DNA of 64,000 bases from Pectinatus haikarae. GTDB lineage: Bacteria > Bacillota > Negativicutes > Selenomonadales > Selenomonadaceae. Location of the stretch: contig NZ_WIQM01000007.1 in NCBI RefSeq assembly GCF_015732185.1, positions 1 through 64,000 on the forward strand, in the 5' to 3' direction. Position 1 is the stretch's first letter. Every line of letters begins with the position of its first letter. Positions 46,098 through 56,705 of this stretch are shown piece by piece. Under the pieces are notes generated by a model. The model saw nothing but the letters and a program-made list of their open reading frames with translations, was not told the origin of the DNA and ran no database searches. The position numbers were made by a program, and so were the translations under genes.

Positions 46098-46715
46098 TCA
46101 TTTCTTGGATACAAAAACTTTCATTAGGCCCGAGTCCGTATACTGCGATCGCAGCTTCAGCTCCAGCGGTTCAAGTACGTTCTCAAACCAGCGCGGTATA
46201 TGAGTGCAGTTAATTTCAAGCACTTCAAAATTTCTCTTTTCCAAAAAAGGAATAAGCACATCGCTGGAATGAATATTATGATTTGACATTACTTCACAAA
46301 TATCTATAAAATAATGACCTTTTCCCTTTGATACAGGATGATAGTCTGCCGCCGTCCGCAGTTTTTGGGCAGTTTTTTTCATGCCGCCGGCATGCTCCAA
46401 TTCTGCGACCTGCCAAAGCACTTTTTCTGCGATACCTTCGAGACGCCAAAGATGGTAACCTGCATCTTCGAATATCATACGGTATATGGCCTTTCCGTCT
46501 TTTGCGAGCAGGATATGACAATCCGTGATAGTGCTGATATGTTTTCGTAAAATTTTTCTTATCTGTGCTGCATCAGTGATATTTATCAGAGAATATTCAC
46601 ATTTTTTTATTTCATGCCATGCTGCGTGTTTATCCTGTTCATACAAGATAAGGTTACCCGATTCATTCATAGCAATGGTTCTGCCGTCATTATCCACCAA
46701 AGCTGCTATTCTCAC
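46098..46715 (-). CDS. anfO: Fe-only nitrogenase accessory protein AnfO
   Basis: A 205-residue protein matching the AnfO family, found only with iron-only nitrogenase. It starts RIAALVDNDGRTIAMNESGNLILYE, has ADYHPVSKGKGHYFIDICEVM in the middle region and ends with a conserved aromatic-rich PRWFENVLEPL segment. In Rhodobacter and Azotobacter anfO lies downstream of anfHDGK and is needed for diazotrophic growth with this enzyme, though its biochemical task is unclear. Start is GTG with AAGGAATGGTG upstream. It is the last gene of the operon. Confidence 0.8.
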   Translation of the reverse strand: MRIAALVDNDGRTIAMNESGNLILYEQDKHAAWHEIKKCEYSLINITDAAQIRKILRKHISTITDCHILLAKDGKAIYRMIFEDAGYHLWRLEGIAEKVLWQVAELEHAGGMKKTAQKLRTAADYHPVSKGKGHYFIDICEVMSNHNIHSSDVLIPFLEKRNFEVLEINCTHIPRWFENVLEPLELKLRSQYTDSGLMKVFVSKK

Positions 46716-46752
46716 AATAATTCACCATTCCTTATGAAAATCGGTCAAATAT

Positions 46753-47157
46753 CTACAAAGCAGCAACACCGGTTTCTTCTGTACGGATGCGTATTGATTC
46801 TTCAAGAGGCATGACAAAAATTTTCCCGTCACCTATGCCGTAGTTTGTGCGGTTTACTTTTATTATTGCCTGTACTACTTTATCAGCATCAGCATCAGAC
46901 ACCAAAACAATCACCACTCTGCAGGGAAATGTCCTGGCTCCATTGATAAATTCTGTCATCAGCAATTCTGATTTATTATCGGCAGGATCAACCTTGGCTA
47001 TAGACATTTTCCTTTTCGCGAGCAGCGTCTCATCTGTCACCCGCTTGCCTCTGCCTACTGCCTTGAAAGCAGTGAAACCTGGTATACCTATCTCCAATAA
47101 AGCCTTTTTAGTAGGACCTATTTTTTCTATGCGAATGGCAGCTATTATTTCTTTCAT
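46753..47157 (-). CDS. nifI2: PII-like nitrogenase regulator NifI2
   Basis: A 134-residue PII-family protein of the NifI2 type, longer than GlnB because of an expanded T-loop (GRGKRVTDETLLAKRKMSIAKVDPADNKSELLM). The C-terminal GIGDGKIFVMPLEESIRIRTEETG is the PII signature. NifI1 and NifI2 form a complex that binds nitrogenase dinitrogenase and stops activity unless 2-oxoglutarate is high (known from methanogens). It starts 13 bp after nifI1, with GGAGG 7 nt upstream of its ATG. Confidence 0.88.
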   Translation of the reverse strand: MKEIIAAIRIEKIGPTKKALLEIGIPGFTAFKAVGRGKRVTDETLLAKRKMSIAKVDPADNKSELLMTEFINGARTFPCRVVIVLVSDADADKVVQAIIKVNRTNYGIGDGKIFVMPLEESIRIRTEETGVAAL

Positions 47158-47170
47158 CACAGTGCCTCCG

Positions 47171-47497
47171 TCATAAGCCTGGTTTTCCGCTGGAAACAGT
47201 ATAAACCTGTTCTAAACGGCTGATAAAAATCTTTCCGTCACCGAAAGCTCCGCCATTGTCACTTTTCGCATACTTGATTATAATACCGACAACAGCTTCT
47301 CTGGCGGTATCTTCTACACCCAGCATCAGCATACATTTTGGTATTTCATCATAAATGCGTTCACCAAATTTTATCCCCTGCTGTTTACCGCGCCCAACAA
47401 CATCGACAACAGTTACGGAATGGAAACCTGCTTTCGAAAGTTCTTCCAATAATAGCTCTTTCTTTTCCGGCCTGACAAATGCCTTAATCATTAACAT
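47171..47497 (-). CDS. nifI1: PII-like nitrogenase regulator NifI1
   Basis: A 108-residue PII-family protein of the NifI1 type: MIKAFVRPEKKELLLEELSKAGFHSVTVVDVVGRGKQQGI with the short NifI1-like T-loop KFGERIYDEIPKCMLM. GGAFGDGKIFISRLEQVYTVSSG is the C-terminal PII block. The ATG at 47497 follows AAGGAAG by 8 nt. In other nitrogen fixers nifI1-nifI2 lie between nifH and nifD; here they follow anfK and an amidotransferase, probably acting on the Fe-only enzyme. Confidence 0.88.
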   Translation of the reverse strand: MLMIKAFVRPEKKELLLEELSKAGFHSVTVVDVVGRGKQQGIKFGERIYDEIPKCMLMLGVEDTAREAVVGIIIKYAKSDNGGAFGDGKIFISRLEQVYTVSSGKPGL

Positions 47498-47559
47498 AAT
47501 GACACTTCCTTTCAAAATGGCTTGATCATGCAGCGATTATTTACTGTCACTTTATACTC

Positions 47560-48261
47560 TTAAACTCTGCTTTCGGACAAATTATCCAAAAATTTTTTCA
47601 TATATTTTTGAATCGGTTCAAGCATAGGAATGTTATTCAAAATATATTCGGACGTTTGAACGTAATCACCGACAGTCATTTCGTCAGAGCAATGATGCAA
47701 CAAATCTTTTATGGTATTTTCGCCGATCTCCAGATGAAATTGAAAGGCATAAACTGTCCCGCCATAGACAAAAGCCTGCTGTTTGCAGCCTTTACTCTGA
47801 GCAATGCTATAGGCATTGGGCGGCAATTGGCTGAATGTATCACCATGCCACTGAAATACAGTCATCTCTTCGGGAAAATCAGAGAATACCGATTCTTTTT
47901 TTATATTTTCATTGAATGTCACGGGCAGCCAGCCAATTTCTTTCTGCTCGTTTTTTGTTACTTTACCGCCCAAAACATCAGCTGCCAACTGAGCCCCCAG
48001 ACATATTCCAATGACTATTTTACCGCTGTTTATACTTTGCAGAATAAATTCCTTTTCTTTTTTCAGCCAAGGATATTTATCTTCTTCGTAAATATTCATC
48101 GGACCGCCCATGACAATCAGCCAATCAAAATCTTTCTGAGCAGGAAAAGCATCCTCCTGATATATTTGCGTGTTGCTCAGCGGGTAACCATGTTCCTGCG
48201 CCCAATCCAAAATAATTCCCGGATGTTCAAAAGGAACATGCTGAATATAATGCAGTCTCAT
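47560..48261 (-). CDS. class I glutamine amidotransferase (GMP-synthase-like GATase domain protein)
   Basis: A 233-residue stand-alone class I GATase. The nucleophile cysteine is in GKIVIGICLGAQLAADVLGGKV. The oxyanion region is DWLIVMGGPMNIYEEDKYPWL, and the catalytic His-Glu pair lies in YAFQFHLEIGENTI. The start MRLHYIQHVPFEHPG follows GAGAGGAA; an upstream reading-frame extension overlaps anfK and has no support. Relatives (YfeJ type) have no defined synthase partner. Its position inside the anf operon, 49 bp after anfK and before nifI1, suggests a nitrogen-related role, but the substrate is unknown. Confidence 0.85.
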   Translation of the reverse strand: MRLHYIQHVPFEHPGIILDWAQEHGYPLSNTQIYQEDAFPAQKDFDWLIVMGGPMNIYEEDKYPWLKKEKEFILQSINSGKIVIGICLGAQLAADVLGGKVTKNEQKEIGWLPVTFNENIKKESVFSDFPEEMTVFQWHGDTFSQLPPNAYSIAQSKGCKQQAFVYGGTVYAFQFHLEIGENTIKDLLHHCSDEMTVGDYVQTSEYILNNIPMLEPIQKYMKKFLDNLSESRV

Positions 48262-48310
48262 TAATGTTTTCCTCTCGGCAAAATGCATACATTTACTTAC
48301 TGGACAGGTA

Positions 48311-49699
48311 TTACCACATATTGAGAAGCCATTCCTTATTTTGGGTATATTCCATATCCGTAAACCATACATTAGCCATTTTTTCAGCCAGAAGCATGGC
48401 GCCTTCATATCCTACTGTAGCTTCTCTGTGATATCCGGCCCTGTCAAATACGGGGAAACCGACTCTCACCAACGGAACTTTATTATCCATTGCGATGAAT
48501 CTTCCCTTGGAATGACCTAAAATAAGATCAAGCTTCAACCCTTTATTCTGCAAGCGATCTCCCAAATCCCATAAATCGGCATTGGTAACAATTTCCATAT
48601 CGTAATCGACATTTTCCTGCAGCGCTTTAATACGGGAATCTTCACCATATTTGGTATTGTCATCCCCCAAAAGCAGCAGAACAGGTTTCATTTCTAAATC
48701 CAGGCAGAATTCTGCAAGACCTATAACAAGATCCGGATGACCATAGATAGCCACACGCTTATCCGCCAAAAACATATGTGCCACATCAGTAATCGCATCA
48801 ATTGCAATGCCGCGTTCCTTTACAAGCGATGCCGGGATGGATTTGCCTGTAAGTTTTTTGACATTTTCCAAAAAAGTATCAGTGTTGCGTATACCGATAG
48901 GAGACGGTCCTATTACCGTAGGAATATCAAACTCATTTTCAAGATATTGTGCCGCTTTACCCACTTCATAACGATTAAGTGCTATCGTGCCTATTGCGCT
49001 GCCCGTATTTTCCAAGTCTTCCATAGTTGTGCTGCCATGTGCCACATGATTGCCGTCAGGCATGAGGGGTGCGTCAAATTCCTCAATATCAAAAATCACG
49101 TTAGCTTCTACATCCATTTCCGTCAGCAAATGCTTCAAGGTGCGTACATCGCCCGGATTCTGCCAGCCAGTCAGCAGATTCAGCTTTTTTGCTGCTTTAT
49201 CTTTCTTGGCGAAATGTTTTATGATTTCTTCCACTGCTACATCATAGCCTGTCACATGACTGCCTTTAAAGCTTGGCGTATGAATAGGAATAAGATGCAC
49301 TTCACGGCCGGCATACTTTTCTTTCAACAGTCCTTCATTAAGTTTCGTGACTACACCATCAACATCGTCACCGATTACTTCTGTTGAGCAGGTGGTTATT
49401 ATGGGCACTATCTTAACATCCGGATAACGCATCAAGAGAACGTCGACTGCCTCTTCTACACGATGAACGCCTCCGAAAACAGCTGCATCTTCATGCAGAG
49501 AGGAAGATGCCAGCTCAAAGCTTTCCTTATAATGCTGGGAGAACCACAACCGCACGAACATTACACACCCTTGTCCACCATGCACGATCCCGATACAATC
49601 CTTTATACCAATACTGGCATATTGCGCGCCTGCCGGCTGACAGGTGAATATAGGATTTATTACACCTGTGCGCTCTTTTTCCTTTAATTCACAAGGCAT
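48311..49699 (-). CDS. anfK: Fe-only nitrogenase beta subunit
   Basis: Dinitrogenase beta chain of 462 residues, holding half of each P-cluster. Ligand cysteines fit Cys20 (FTCQPAGAQ), Cys45 (GGQGCVMFVR) and Cys104 (TTCSTEVIGDD). QHYKESFELASSSLHEDAAVFGG and the short length match AnfK rather than the longer Mo-type NifK. The start MPCELKEKERTG follows a GGGGGG site; an upstream in-frame stretch of 41 codons is not part of the family. The C-terminal EYTQNKEWLLNMW ending is also AnfK-like. Confidence 0.95.
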   Translation of the reverse strand: MPCELKEKERTGVINPIFTCQPAGAQYASIGIKDCIGIVHGGQGCVMFVRLWFSQHYKESFELASSSLHEDAAVFGGVHRVEEAVDVLLMRYPDVKIVPIITTCSTEVIGDDVDGVVTKLNEGLLKEKYAGREVHLIPIHTPSFKGSHVTGYDVAVEEIIKHFAKKDKAAKKLNLLTGWQNPGDVRTLKHLLTEMDVEANVIFDIEEFDAPLMPDGNHVAHGSTTMEDLENTGSAIGTIALNRYEVGKAAQYLENEFDIPTVIGPSPIGIRNTDTFLENVKKLTGKSIPASLVKERGIAIDAITDVAHMFLADKRVAIYGHPDLVIGLAEFCLDLEMKPVLLLLGDDNTKYGEDSRIKALQENVDYDMEIVTNADLWDLGDRLQNKGLKLDLILGHSKGRFIAMDNKVPLVRVGFPVFDRAGYHREATVGYEGAMLLAEKMANVWFTDMEYTQNKEWLLNMW

Positions 49700-49830
49700 T
49701 GCTGCGCCCCCCTTTTTCTTTGAACATACGTATGCAAATTTAACACAGCCAATACGGGATATGTCCGTTCCTGTCTGCCATTTCCAATCATTGCGGACAG
49801 GAGTGGACAATCCATCAGGCAAAATGATTT

Positions 49831-50178
49831 TTAATAATTAGGATTTTTCAGCTCTTCATTAAGCGAATTTGTAATCAGCTGGTAATCAAGTGTCTCTTTC
49901 AGCTTGCCCATCATGGCTTTTATATCATTGTCATTCATTTTCTGCAGCCAGGGAAAGCATTGCCATTCGTTTACCAATTCCTGTGCTTCAGCCCAGTAAC
50001 AGCGATCCGCTAAAGTTTCTCTGCTGGTTTCTTCTTTGCAGAGTATCTGCGTAGCTTTGCCGATAATATTTTCGTTTTGTGATTTTCTATCCCACCCGCG
50101 GGAATTAAACTGCCAGAGGCAATTTTTCATAATATAATTCATCAGCGTATCTTTTCCGGCTTCTATAGTCATTTCCAC
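49831..50178 (-). CDS. anfG: Fe-only nitrogenase delta subunit
   Basis: A small subunit of about 115 residues found only in alternative (V or Fe-only) nitrogenases, where it helps assemble the cofactor-loaded dinitrogenase. Typical features are YIMKNCLWQFNSRGWDR, ADRCYWAEAQELVNEW and the C-terminal LDYQLITNSLNEELKNPNY. The start is uncertain: GTG at 50178 lies 12 nt after AAGGAG, ATG at 50172 lies 18 nt after, and TTG at 50190 is too close. Its place between anfD and anfK is the standard anfDGK order and rules out a Mo enzyme. Confidence 0.95.
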   Translation of the reverse strand: MEMTIEAGKDTLMNYIMKNCLWQFNSRGWDRKSQNENIIGKATQILCKEETSRETLADRCYWAEAQELVNEWQCFPWLQKMNDNDIKAMMGKLKETLDYQLITNSLNEELKNPNY

Positions 50179-50204
50179 GGTAATCTGCAACTCCTTTGTA
50201 TAAT

Positions 50205-52643
<2,439 letters not shown>

Positions 52644-52767
52644 TCAAATTTATAATGTCACTTATAAAAATCCACCTATTCGGCTTGAAAAGTTTAAATT
52701 CATTTGTTATACTTAAAAACGGGCATATCAAATAATCTTCTTACCAGTTGAATAGGCGATTACCCAT

Positions 52768-52802
52768 GCTCTATGAATATTGCAGTATTCATAGAGCTTT
52801 TT
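52768..52802 (+). terminator. hairpin with T-run on the plus strand upstream of anfH
   Basis: Perfect 12-bp stem (GCTCTATGAATA/TATTCATAGAGC) with a 6-nt loop, followed by five T residues in the rightward direction only. No rightward gene precedes it, so it either ends an antisense transcript or works as an RNA element in the leftward anfH leader. Confidence 0.5.
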
Positions 52803-52845
52803 CTATAGGCAAAAATATTTGCCCTATTTTATTTCCCTCCCTTGT

Positions 52846-52893
52846 AAAAAAAAAGGCACTTTCATATTACCGAACGGCAATATCGAAAGCACC
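52846..52893 (-). terminator. intrinsic terminator upstream of anfH
   Basis: An 18-bp stem with one bulge and three G-U pairs (52855-52893) and a GTTC tetraloop, followed by nine U residues (52846-52854) leftward. It may end transcription of the ferredoxin gene 190 bp upstream, or serve as an attenuator for the promoter at 52922-52950. Confidence 0.8.
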
Positions 52894-52921
52894 TTTGCTC
52901 TTTAATTTATAAGCATGATTC

Positions 52922-52950
52922 ACTTTAACATATTTTTTTTATGAAGTCAA
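52922..52950 (-). promoter_or_regulatory. candidate promoter of the anf operon
   Basis: Minus-strand TTGACT (52945-52950) and extended -10 TGTTAAAGT (TAAAGT 52922-52927) with a 17-bp spacer. The predicted transcript reaches the terminator at 52846-52893 within about 70 nt. No correctly spaced sigma-54 site was found between it and anfH. Confidence 0.5.
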
Positions 52951-53084
52951 TATAAATATATTAAATTTTTATCTGTGTTTGTATATAAGACAGAATTTTC
53001 AAAATAATTACGTAGACTATTAGTATAGCTGCTAGACAGCAGACCTGCTTGTAAAATATTTATATAAAACAACCCTCATTTAAC

Positions 53085-53876
53085 TTATTTTTTCTTCAAA
53101 GAATCAACAAACATTTTTCTGGAATGGATTAATGGATTATGATACCTTTTTCTCCCAATAGAATCCTGTTTATATTCTATTGCTCCCACCGGACACCAAT
53201 GCAGGCAGGCTAAACACTGTTCACAATTTTTTTTCCATACCGGCCTGCCATCTATGAAATACACATTTTTTGCCGGACATACCTTTGAACAAACAGCGCA
53301 TCCTGTACATTTTTCATTCACCCAAAAATTATTACTGACAGTACTTGGTATAAATGCGTTGTACATTTTTTTGTCTTCTTCTAACTTTTCCAATATAGGC
53401 AGTGGATTTTCTGATTTACAATTGATCTTACCGGCGATAATTTTACATTTGCCAGGCTCCTCTTCAATTCTTTCAGAAAAATCTTTTTCTGGGTGAGGAT
53501 AATACATAAACCACATATTACCCGGCATAAAGACACTAAAATTTGCGTTCAGCCCTGCTCCCTTCTCTTTAAGAATCCCGTCAATCTGCTGGAAACTCAA
53601 GGCCGCACTGCTTCCAAAATTGGCTACTGCAAAAAAATAAGCATTGCTGTTAACTTTCAGTTTTTTTATAAAACCTTCCAGCATGCGCGGTAAGCCTCTG
53701 AAATATACAGGGAACACAAAACCTATTTTCGCCGAGTCTTCATCAGCAGTTATATGCAGCGTATTATAGGCAACGCGTACTATTTTAGAATCACGCATGT
53801 TTGTACTCAGATCTTCGGCAATTTTTAAAGAATTTCCTGTGCCGCTGAAATAATAAATAGTAGTGTTTACTGCCAT
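53085..53876 (-). CDS. EFR1-type flavodoxin-ferredoxin fusion protein
   Basis: A 263-residue electron carrier. An N-terminal flavodoxin-like fold (TIYYFSGTGNSLKIAEDL binds the FMN phosphate) is joined to a C-terminal bacterial ferredoxin domain. That domain has two [4Fe-4S] motifs: CTGCAVCSKVCPAKNV and CEQCLACLHWCPVGAI. This is the EFR1 layout. It is the next gene upstream of anfH on the same strand, so it might supply electrons to nitrogenase, but a terminator lies between them and the link is inference. Confidence 0.88.
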   Translation of the reverse strand: MAVNTTIYYFSGTGNSLKIAEDLSTNMRDSKIVRVAYNTLHITADEDSAKIGFVFPVYFRGLPRMLEGFIKKLKVNSNAYFFAVANFGSSAALSFQQIDGILKEKGAGLNANFSVFMPGNMWFMYYPHPEKDFSERIEEEPGKCKIIAGKINCKSENPLPILEKLEEDKKMYNAFIPSTVSNNFWVNEKCTGCAVCSKVCPAKNVYFIDGRPVWKKNCEQCLACLHWCPVGAIEYKQDSIGRKRYHNPLIHSRKMFVDSLKKK

Positions 53877-53969
53877 TGCCGCTTTCTCCTCCCATAAAAA
53901 TCCCTTGTTATTATTTTATTATATAAATATCCTGCATATTACTTTTCCACAGCAGATCTGGAATAAAAT

Positions 53970-54614
53970 TCAAGTTCTTCTGGCAAGCTTTACCCCCATG
54001 TCGAACGCCTGTTGGCAATCTTTGGGAAATTGTGTGTCCCTGACCATTCTTTTCTTCTTCTCATCAAATAAAGTTGCAACATATTTTGAATAATTATCAA
54101 ATTGATATGTGTCATTGACCACCAGCGTTTCACATGAACCAAATATTTTTTCTATATAGATAGGAATTGATTTTAGTTCAGGTTCATACTCCACTTTAAA
54201 TTGTTCAGAAGTCACATTCATTGTATAGATCAGCGCTACTGGAATTTTTCTCGGAAAAAGGCTTGAATGATCTTTATCATATACCAGATAAGGAAAAACC
54301 CATCTTTCCAAGAATGCTCTCGCAGAACTTGTGGGTGAATGTAAATAGATTGGAGAGCCAAGCACAATTGCATCCGCTGCGGCAGCCGCTTCAAGCACAT
54401 TTGCCAAGTCATCCTTCACCACACATTTTCCATAGCTTTTTCCATCCTTTAGTTTGCAGGCAAAACAACTCAAGCAGCCCTTGTATTTAAGTTCATAAAG
54501 ATTGATAAGCTGCGTTTTTGCACCACATGAAGCAGCGCCTTCTAAAGATTTGTCTAAAAGAGCCGCAGTATTTCCATTTTTTCTCGGACTTGCATTGATA
54601 GCTAATATATTCAT
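53970..54614 (-). CDS. flavodoxin-fold NAD(P)H-dependent oxidoreductase
   Basis: A 214-residue protein of the NADPH-dependent FMN reductase / iron-sulfur flavoprotein group. NILAINASPRKNGNTAALLDKSL is the FMN-binding loop. A CxxCxxxxxxxxxxC pattern (CLSCFACKLKDGKSYGKC) resembles the compact iron-sulfur site of such flavoproteins, and GSPIYLHSPTSSARAFLERW is the second FMN loop. The ATG at 54614 follows GGAGGT. It is divergent from an HxlR regulator, its probable repressor or activator. Confidence 0.85.
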   Translation of the reverse strand: MNILAINASPRKNGNTAALLDKSLEGAASCGAKTQLINLYELKYKGCLSCFACKLKDGKSYGKCVVKDDLANVLEAAAAADAIVLGSPIYLHSPTSSARAFLERWVFPYLVYDKDHSSLFPRKIPVALIYTMNVTSEQFKVEYEPELKSIPIYIEKIFGSCETLVVNDTYQFDNYSKYVATLFDEKKKRMVRDTQFPKDCQQAFDMGVKLARRT

Positions 54615-54673
54615 TTCTACCTCCATTGAATATTATAAAAATCTATGTTATAAATTATATATTATTCTTATAA

Positions 54674-54722
54674 AAAAGTAAGTATGCACTTTTTAGGTAT
54701 ATACTCACTCAAAAGTAAGTAT
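54674..54722. promoter_or_regulatory. direct-repeat operator between flavoprotein and HxlR genes
   Basis: AAAAGTAAGTAT occurs at 54674-54685 and 54711-54722, 37 bp apart, in the divergent promoter region. The second copy abuts the HxlR ribosome site GGAGG. Likely HxlR binding sites for autoregulation and control of the flavoprotein; inferred. Confidence 0.5.
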
Positions 54723-54735
54723 TGGAGGTTTATTT

Positions 54736-55068
54736 ATGAATATATTTGAAAATAAATACGGGGATTGCGGCATGCGATATACAATATCCCTGATAGGCGG
54801 AAAGTGGAACTGGATTATTTTATGGGAAATATACAAATTAAAAATAATAAGATATAATCAATTGAAAAAAAACTTGAACCCTATCACACATAAAACATTA
54901 AGCGCTCAATTGAAATATCTGGAAACAAATAGTTTAATACATAGAGAGCAATATAATGAAGTACCGCCTAAAGTAGAATATTCCCTGACCGAAGAAGGAA
55001 TATCGTTGATCCCGATATTGGAAAAAGTAGCAAAATGGGGAAATGAGCATAAAAACATTGAAATATAA
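54736..55068 (+). CDS. HxlR-family winged-helix transcriptional regulator
   Basis: A 110-residue regulator. The family pattern CGMRYTISLIGGKWNWIILWEI gives a conserved N-terminal Cys (Cys11) often used for redox or electrophile sensing. It is followed by the recognition helix LNPITHKTLSAQLKYLE and the wing YNEVPPKVEYSLTEEGISLIPIL. The divergent flavin reductase gene is the likely target. The promoter contains two copies of a 12-bp repeat. Confidence 0.92.
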   Translation: MNIFENKYGDCGMRYTISLIGGKWNWIILWEIYKLKIIRYNQLKKNLNPITHKTLSAQLKYLETNSLIHREQYNEVPPKVEYSLTEEGISLIPILEKVAKWGNEHKNIEI

Positions 55069-55141
55069 TCAAGTAATGGAGACAATTGTTTCAGCACCAC
55101 CCGTCCCCTTAATGAAATCATGATATTCAAATGTTTAAATT

Positions 55142-56626
55142 TTACTGACCGAAATGTTTAAACCCGTTTTTTTTCATTTTTTTCTGTATTCCAATATTAA
55201 AAATTAAGGCTATGATCAATAAAAACAATGCAATCAACATAATATTGTGCAAACCACTATACATGATTATTCTCATTTCATATAGTAAAGTTCCCGGTAA
55301 ATCTGTCATACTTTGTGAATTTCCCAGCTTATTCAGCATATCAATAGAAATTTCCCCACGAGACTCTTCAACCCCCTTCATTAAAGCATTATTTAAAACT
55401 ACTCCATAGATAGAGGACATGAATGCTTGACTTAAAATACGCAATAAATATGCAAATGAGGTTGCAATTGGAATATCTCTTTTCTCGGCATCTTCCTGTA
55501 CGCTAATTTGCAAAATATTAAAACATAAACCTAATCCGAGACCCTCAAAGGCCCCCATTAGCAATAAAAATCCAAAAGATGTATTAATAGGTGCCGCTGC
55601 CACACACAAAAAAGAAAATAAAAACGCTAAAGTTCCCAAAGTAACCATGCGATATTTTCCCACCTGTGCTTGTATTCTGGCGCCAATCACAGAACCCATA
55701 AAATTTGTAATAGAACCAGGAATCTGGGTCATACCTCCTATCAAGGCACTAAGGCCCAAGAGACTTTGAGCCCACATTGGTATATAAATATTGAACGCAA
55801 TAAATGCCCCCCACAAAAGAGCAAATAAAAAAAAGTCCACTACCAAAGGAATATTTTTAAAAAGCCTGTTAGGAATTATGGGATCGGCCGCTTTTTTTTC
55901 AACTTGTAATAATAATGCCAATAAAATCAAACCAACCATCATAAAGCTGACAATAAGCACCAGTGAAGCTGTCCCTATCATTTGGATGCCTGTTAAAATT
56001 AAAACCAAAGAAGATATAAGCAGACAAGCACCTAAATAGTCTATTTTCTTACCTGCAGCATTTCGTATGGGCTCTTTGAAAAAAAATTGAACACTCAAAA
56101 TTGAAAACATTGCAATAGGAACATTAATATAAAATACCCAATGCCAACTGAAAACATCTACAATCCAACCACCAATTAACGGACCGATGATAGAAGCTGC
56201 GCTAAAGCTTGCAGTAGCATATCCTATGACTTCACTTCTTTTTCTTAGATTTGTATACAAATCTGCATAAATAATAAATGGTAATGTATTCATTCCTCCT
56301 GCACCAATTCCCATAATAGCCCTTGCAATTAAGAAAAAAATAATATTACTGGATAATGCTTGAAATATTGACCCAAAAATAAATAATATCGTAGCTATCT
56401 GATAGGCTCTTTTATTCCCTATACGTTCGCCGAATTTACTCCATAGAGGTGTAACGACTGCCATTCCTAACAAAAAAACTGCAACAATCCAGCCAATATA
56501 TTGAATTCCGTGTAAATCACTTATGATTGATGGCAAAGCCGTATTAATTATTGTTCCATCCAAACCTGCCATAGCATTCGACAATAAAAGCCCCATTGTT
56601 ACAATAAAAAGTCTTTGTTTATTCAT
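55142..56626 (-). CDS. MFS drug:proton exporter, DHA2 family
   Basis: A 494-residue major facilitator with about 14 transmembrane helices, the DHA2 (EmrB/QacA-like) architecture. Family features are GLDGTIINTALPSIISDL in helix 1 and the motif A-like GMAVVTPLWSKFGERIGNKRAYQ. Motif C follows in SAASIIGPLIGGWIVDVFSWHWVFYINVPI. Substrate is unknown; antibiotics, dyes and organic acids are typical. A strong AGGAG lies upstream. About 240 bp upstream is a MerR-type promoter pointing at it. Confidence 0.9.
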   Translation of the reverse strand: MNKQRLFIVTMGLLLSNAMAGLDGTIINTALPSIISDLHGIQYIGWIVAVFLLGMAVVTPLWSKFGERIGNKRAYQIATILFIFGSIFQALSSNIIFFLIARAIMGIGAGGMNTLPFIIYADLYTNLRKRSEVIGYATASFSAASIIGPLIGGWIVDVFSWHWVFYINVPIAMFSILSVQFFFKEPIRNAAGKKIDYLGACLLISSLVLILTGIQMIGTASLVLIVSFMMVGLILLALLLQVEKKAADPIIPNRLFKNIPLVVDFFLFALLWGAFIAFNIYIPMWAQSLLGLSALIGGMTQIPGSITNFMGSVIGARIQAQVGKYRMVTLGTLAFLFSFLCVAAAPINTSFGFLLLMGAFEGLGLGLCFNILQISVQEDAEKRDIPIATSFAYLLRILSQAFMSSIYGVVLNNALMKGVEESRGEISIDMLNKLGNSQSMTDLPGTLLYEMRIIMYSGLHNIMLIALFLLIIALIFNIGIQKKMKKNGFKHFGQ

Positions 56627-56705
56627 AAAAATCTCCTATAACTCCGCGGCTTTATGGTATGCAAATTTCTTATCGAGTCATTGAATAAAAGCATTACGGA
56701 AACTG

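Noticed and set aside
48262-48408. Longer amidotransferase overlapping anfK
   Set aside because: The extra N-terminus overlaps coding sequence of anfK and the internal ATG has a good ribosome site.
49700-49822. N-terminal extension of anfK starting in the anfG-anfK gap
   Set aside because: The 41 extra residues match no family and a strong ribosome site precedes the internal ATG at 49699.
52810-52835. Sigma-54 (-24/-12) promoter in GGGCAAATATTTTTGCC upstream of anfH
   Set aside because: The GG-GC spacing is 11 instead of 10 nt and the element is a small hairpin; not convincing.
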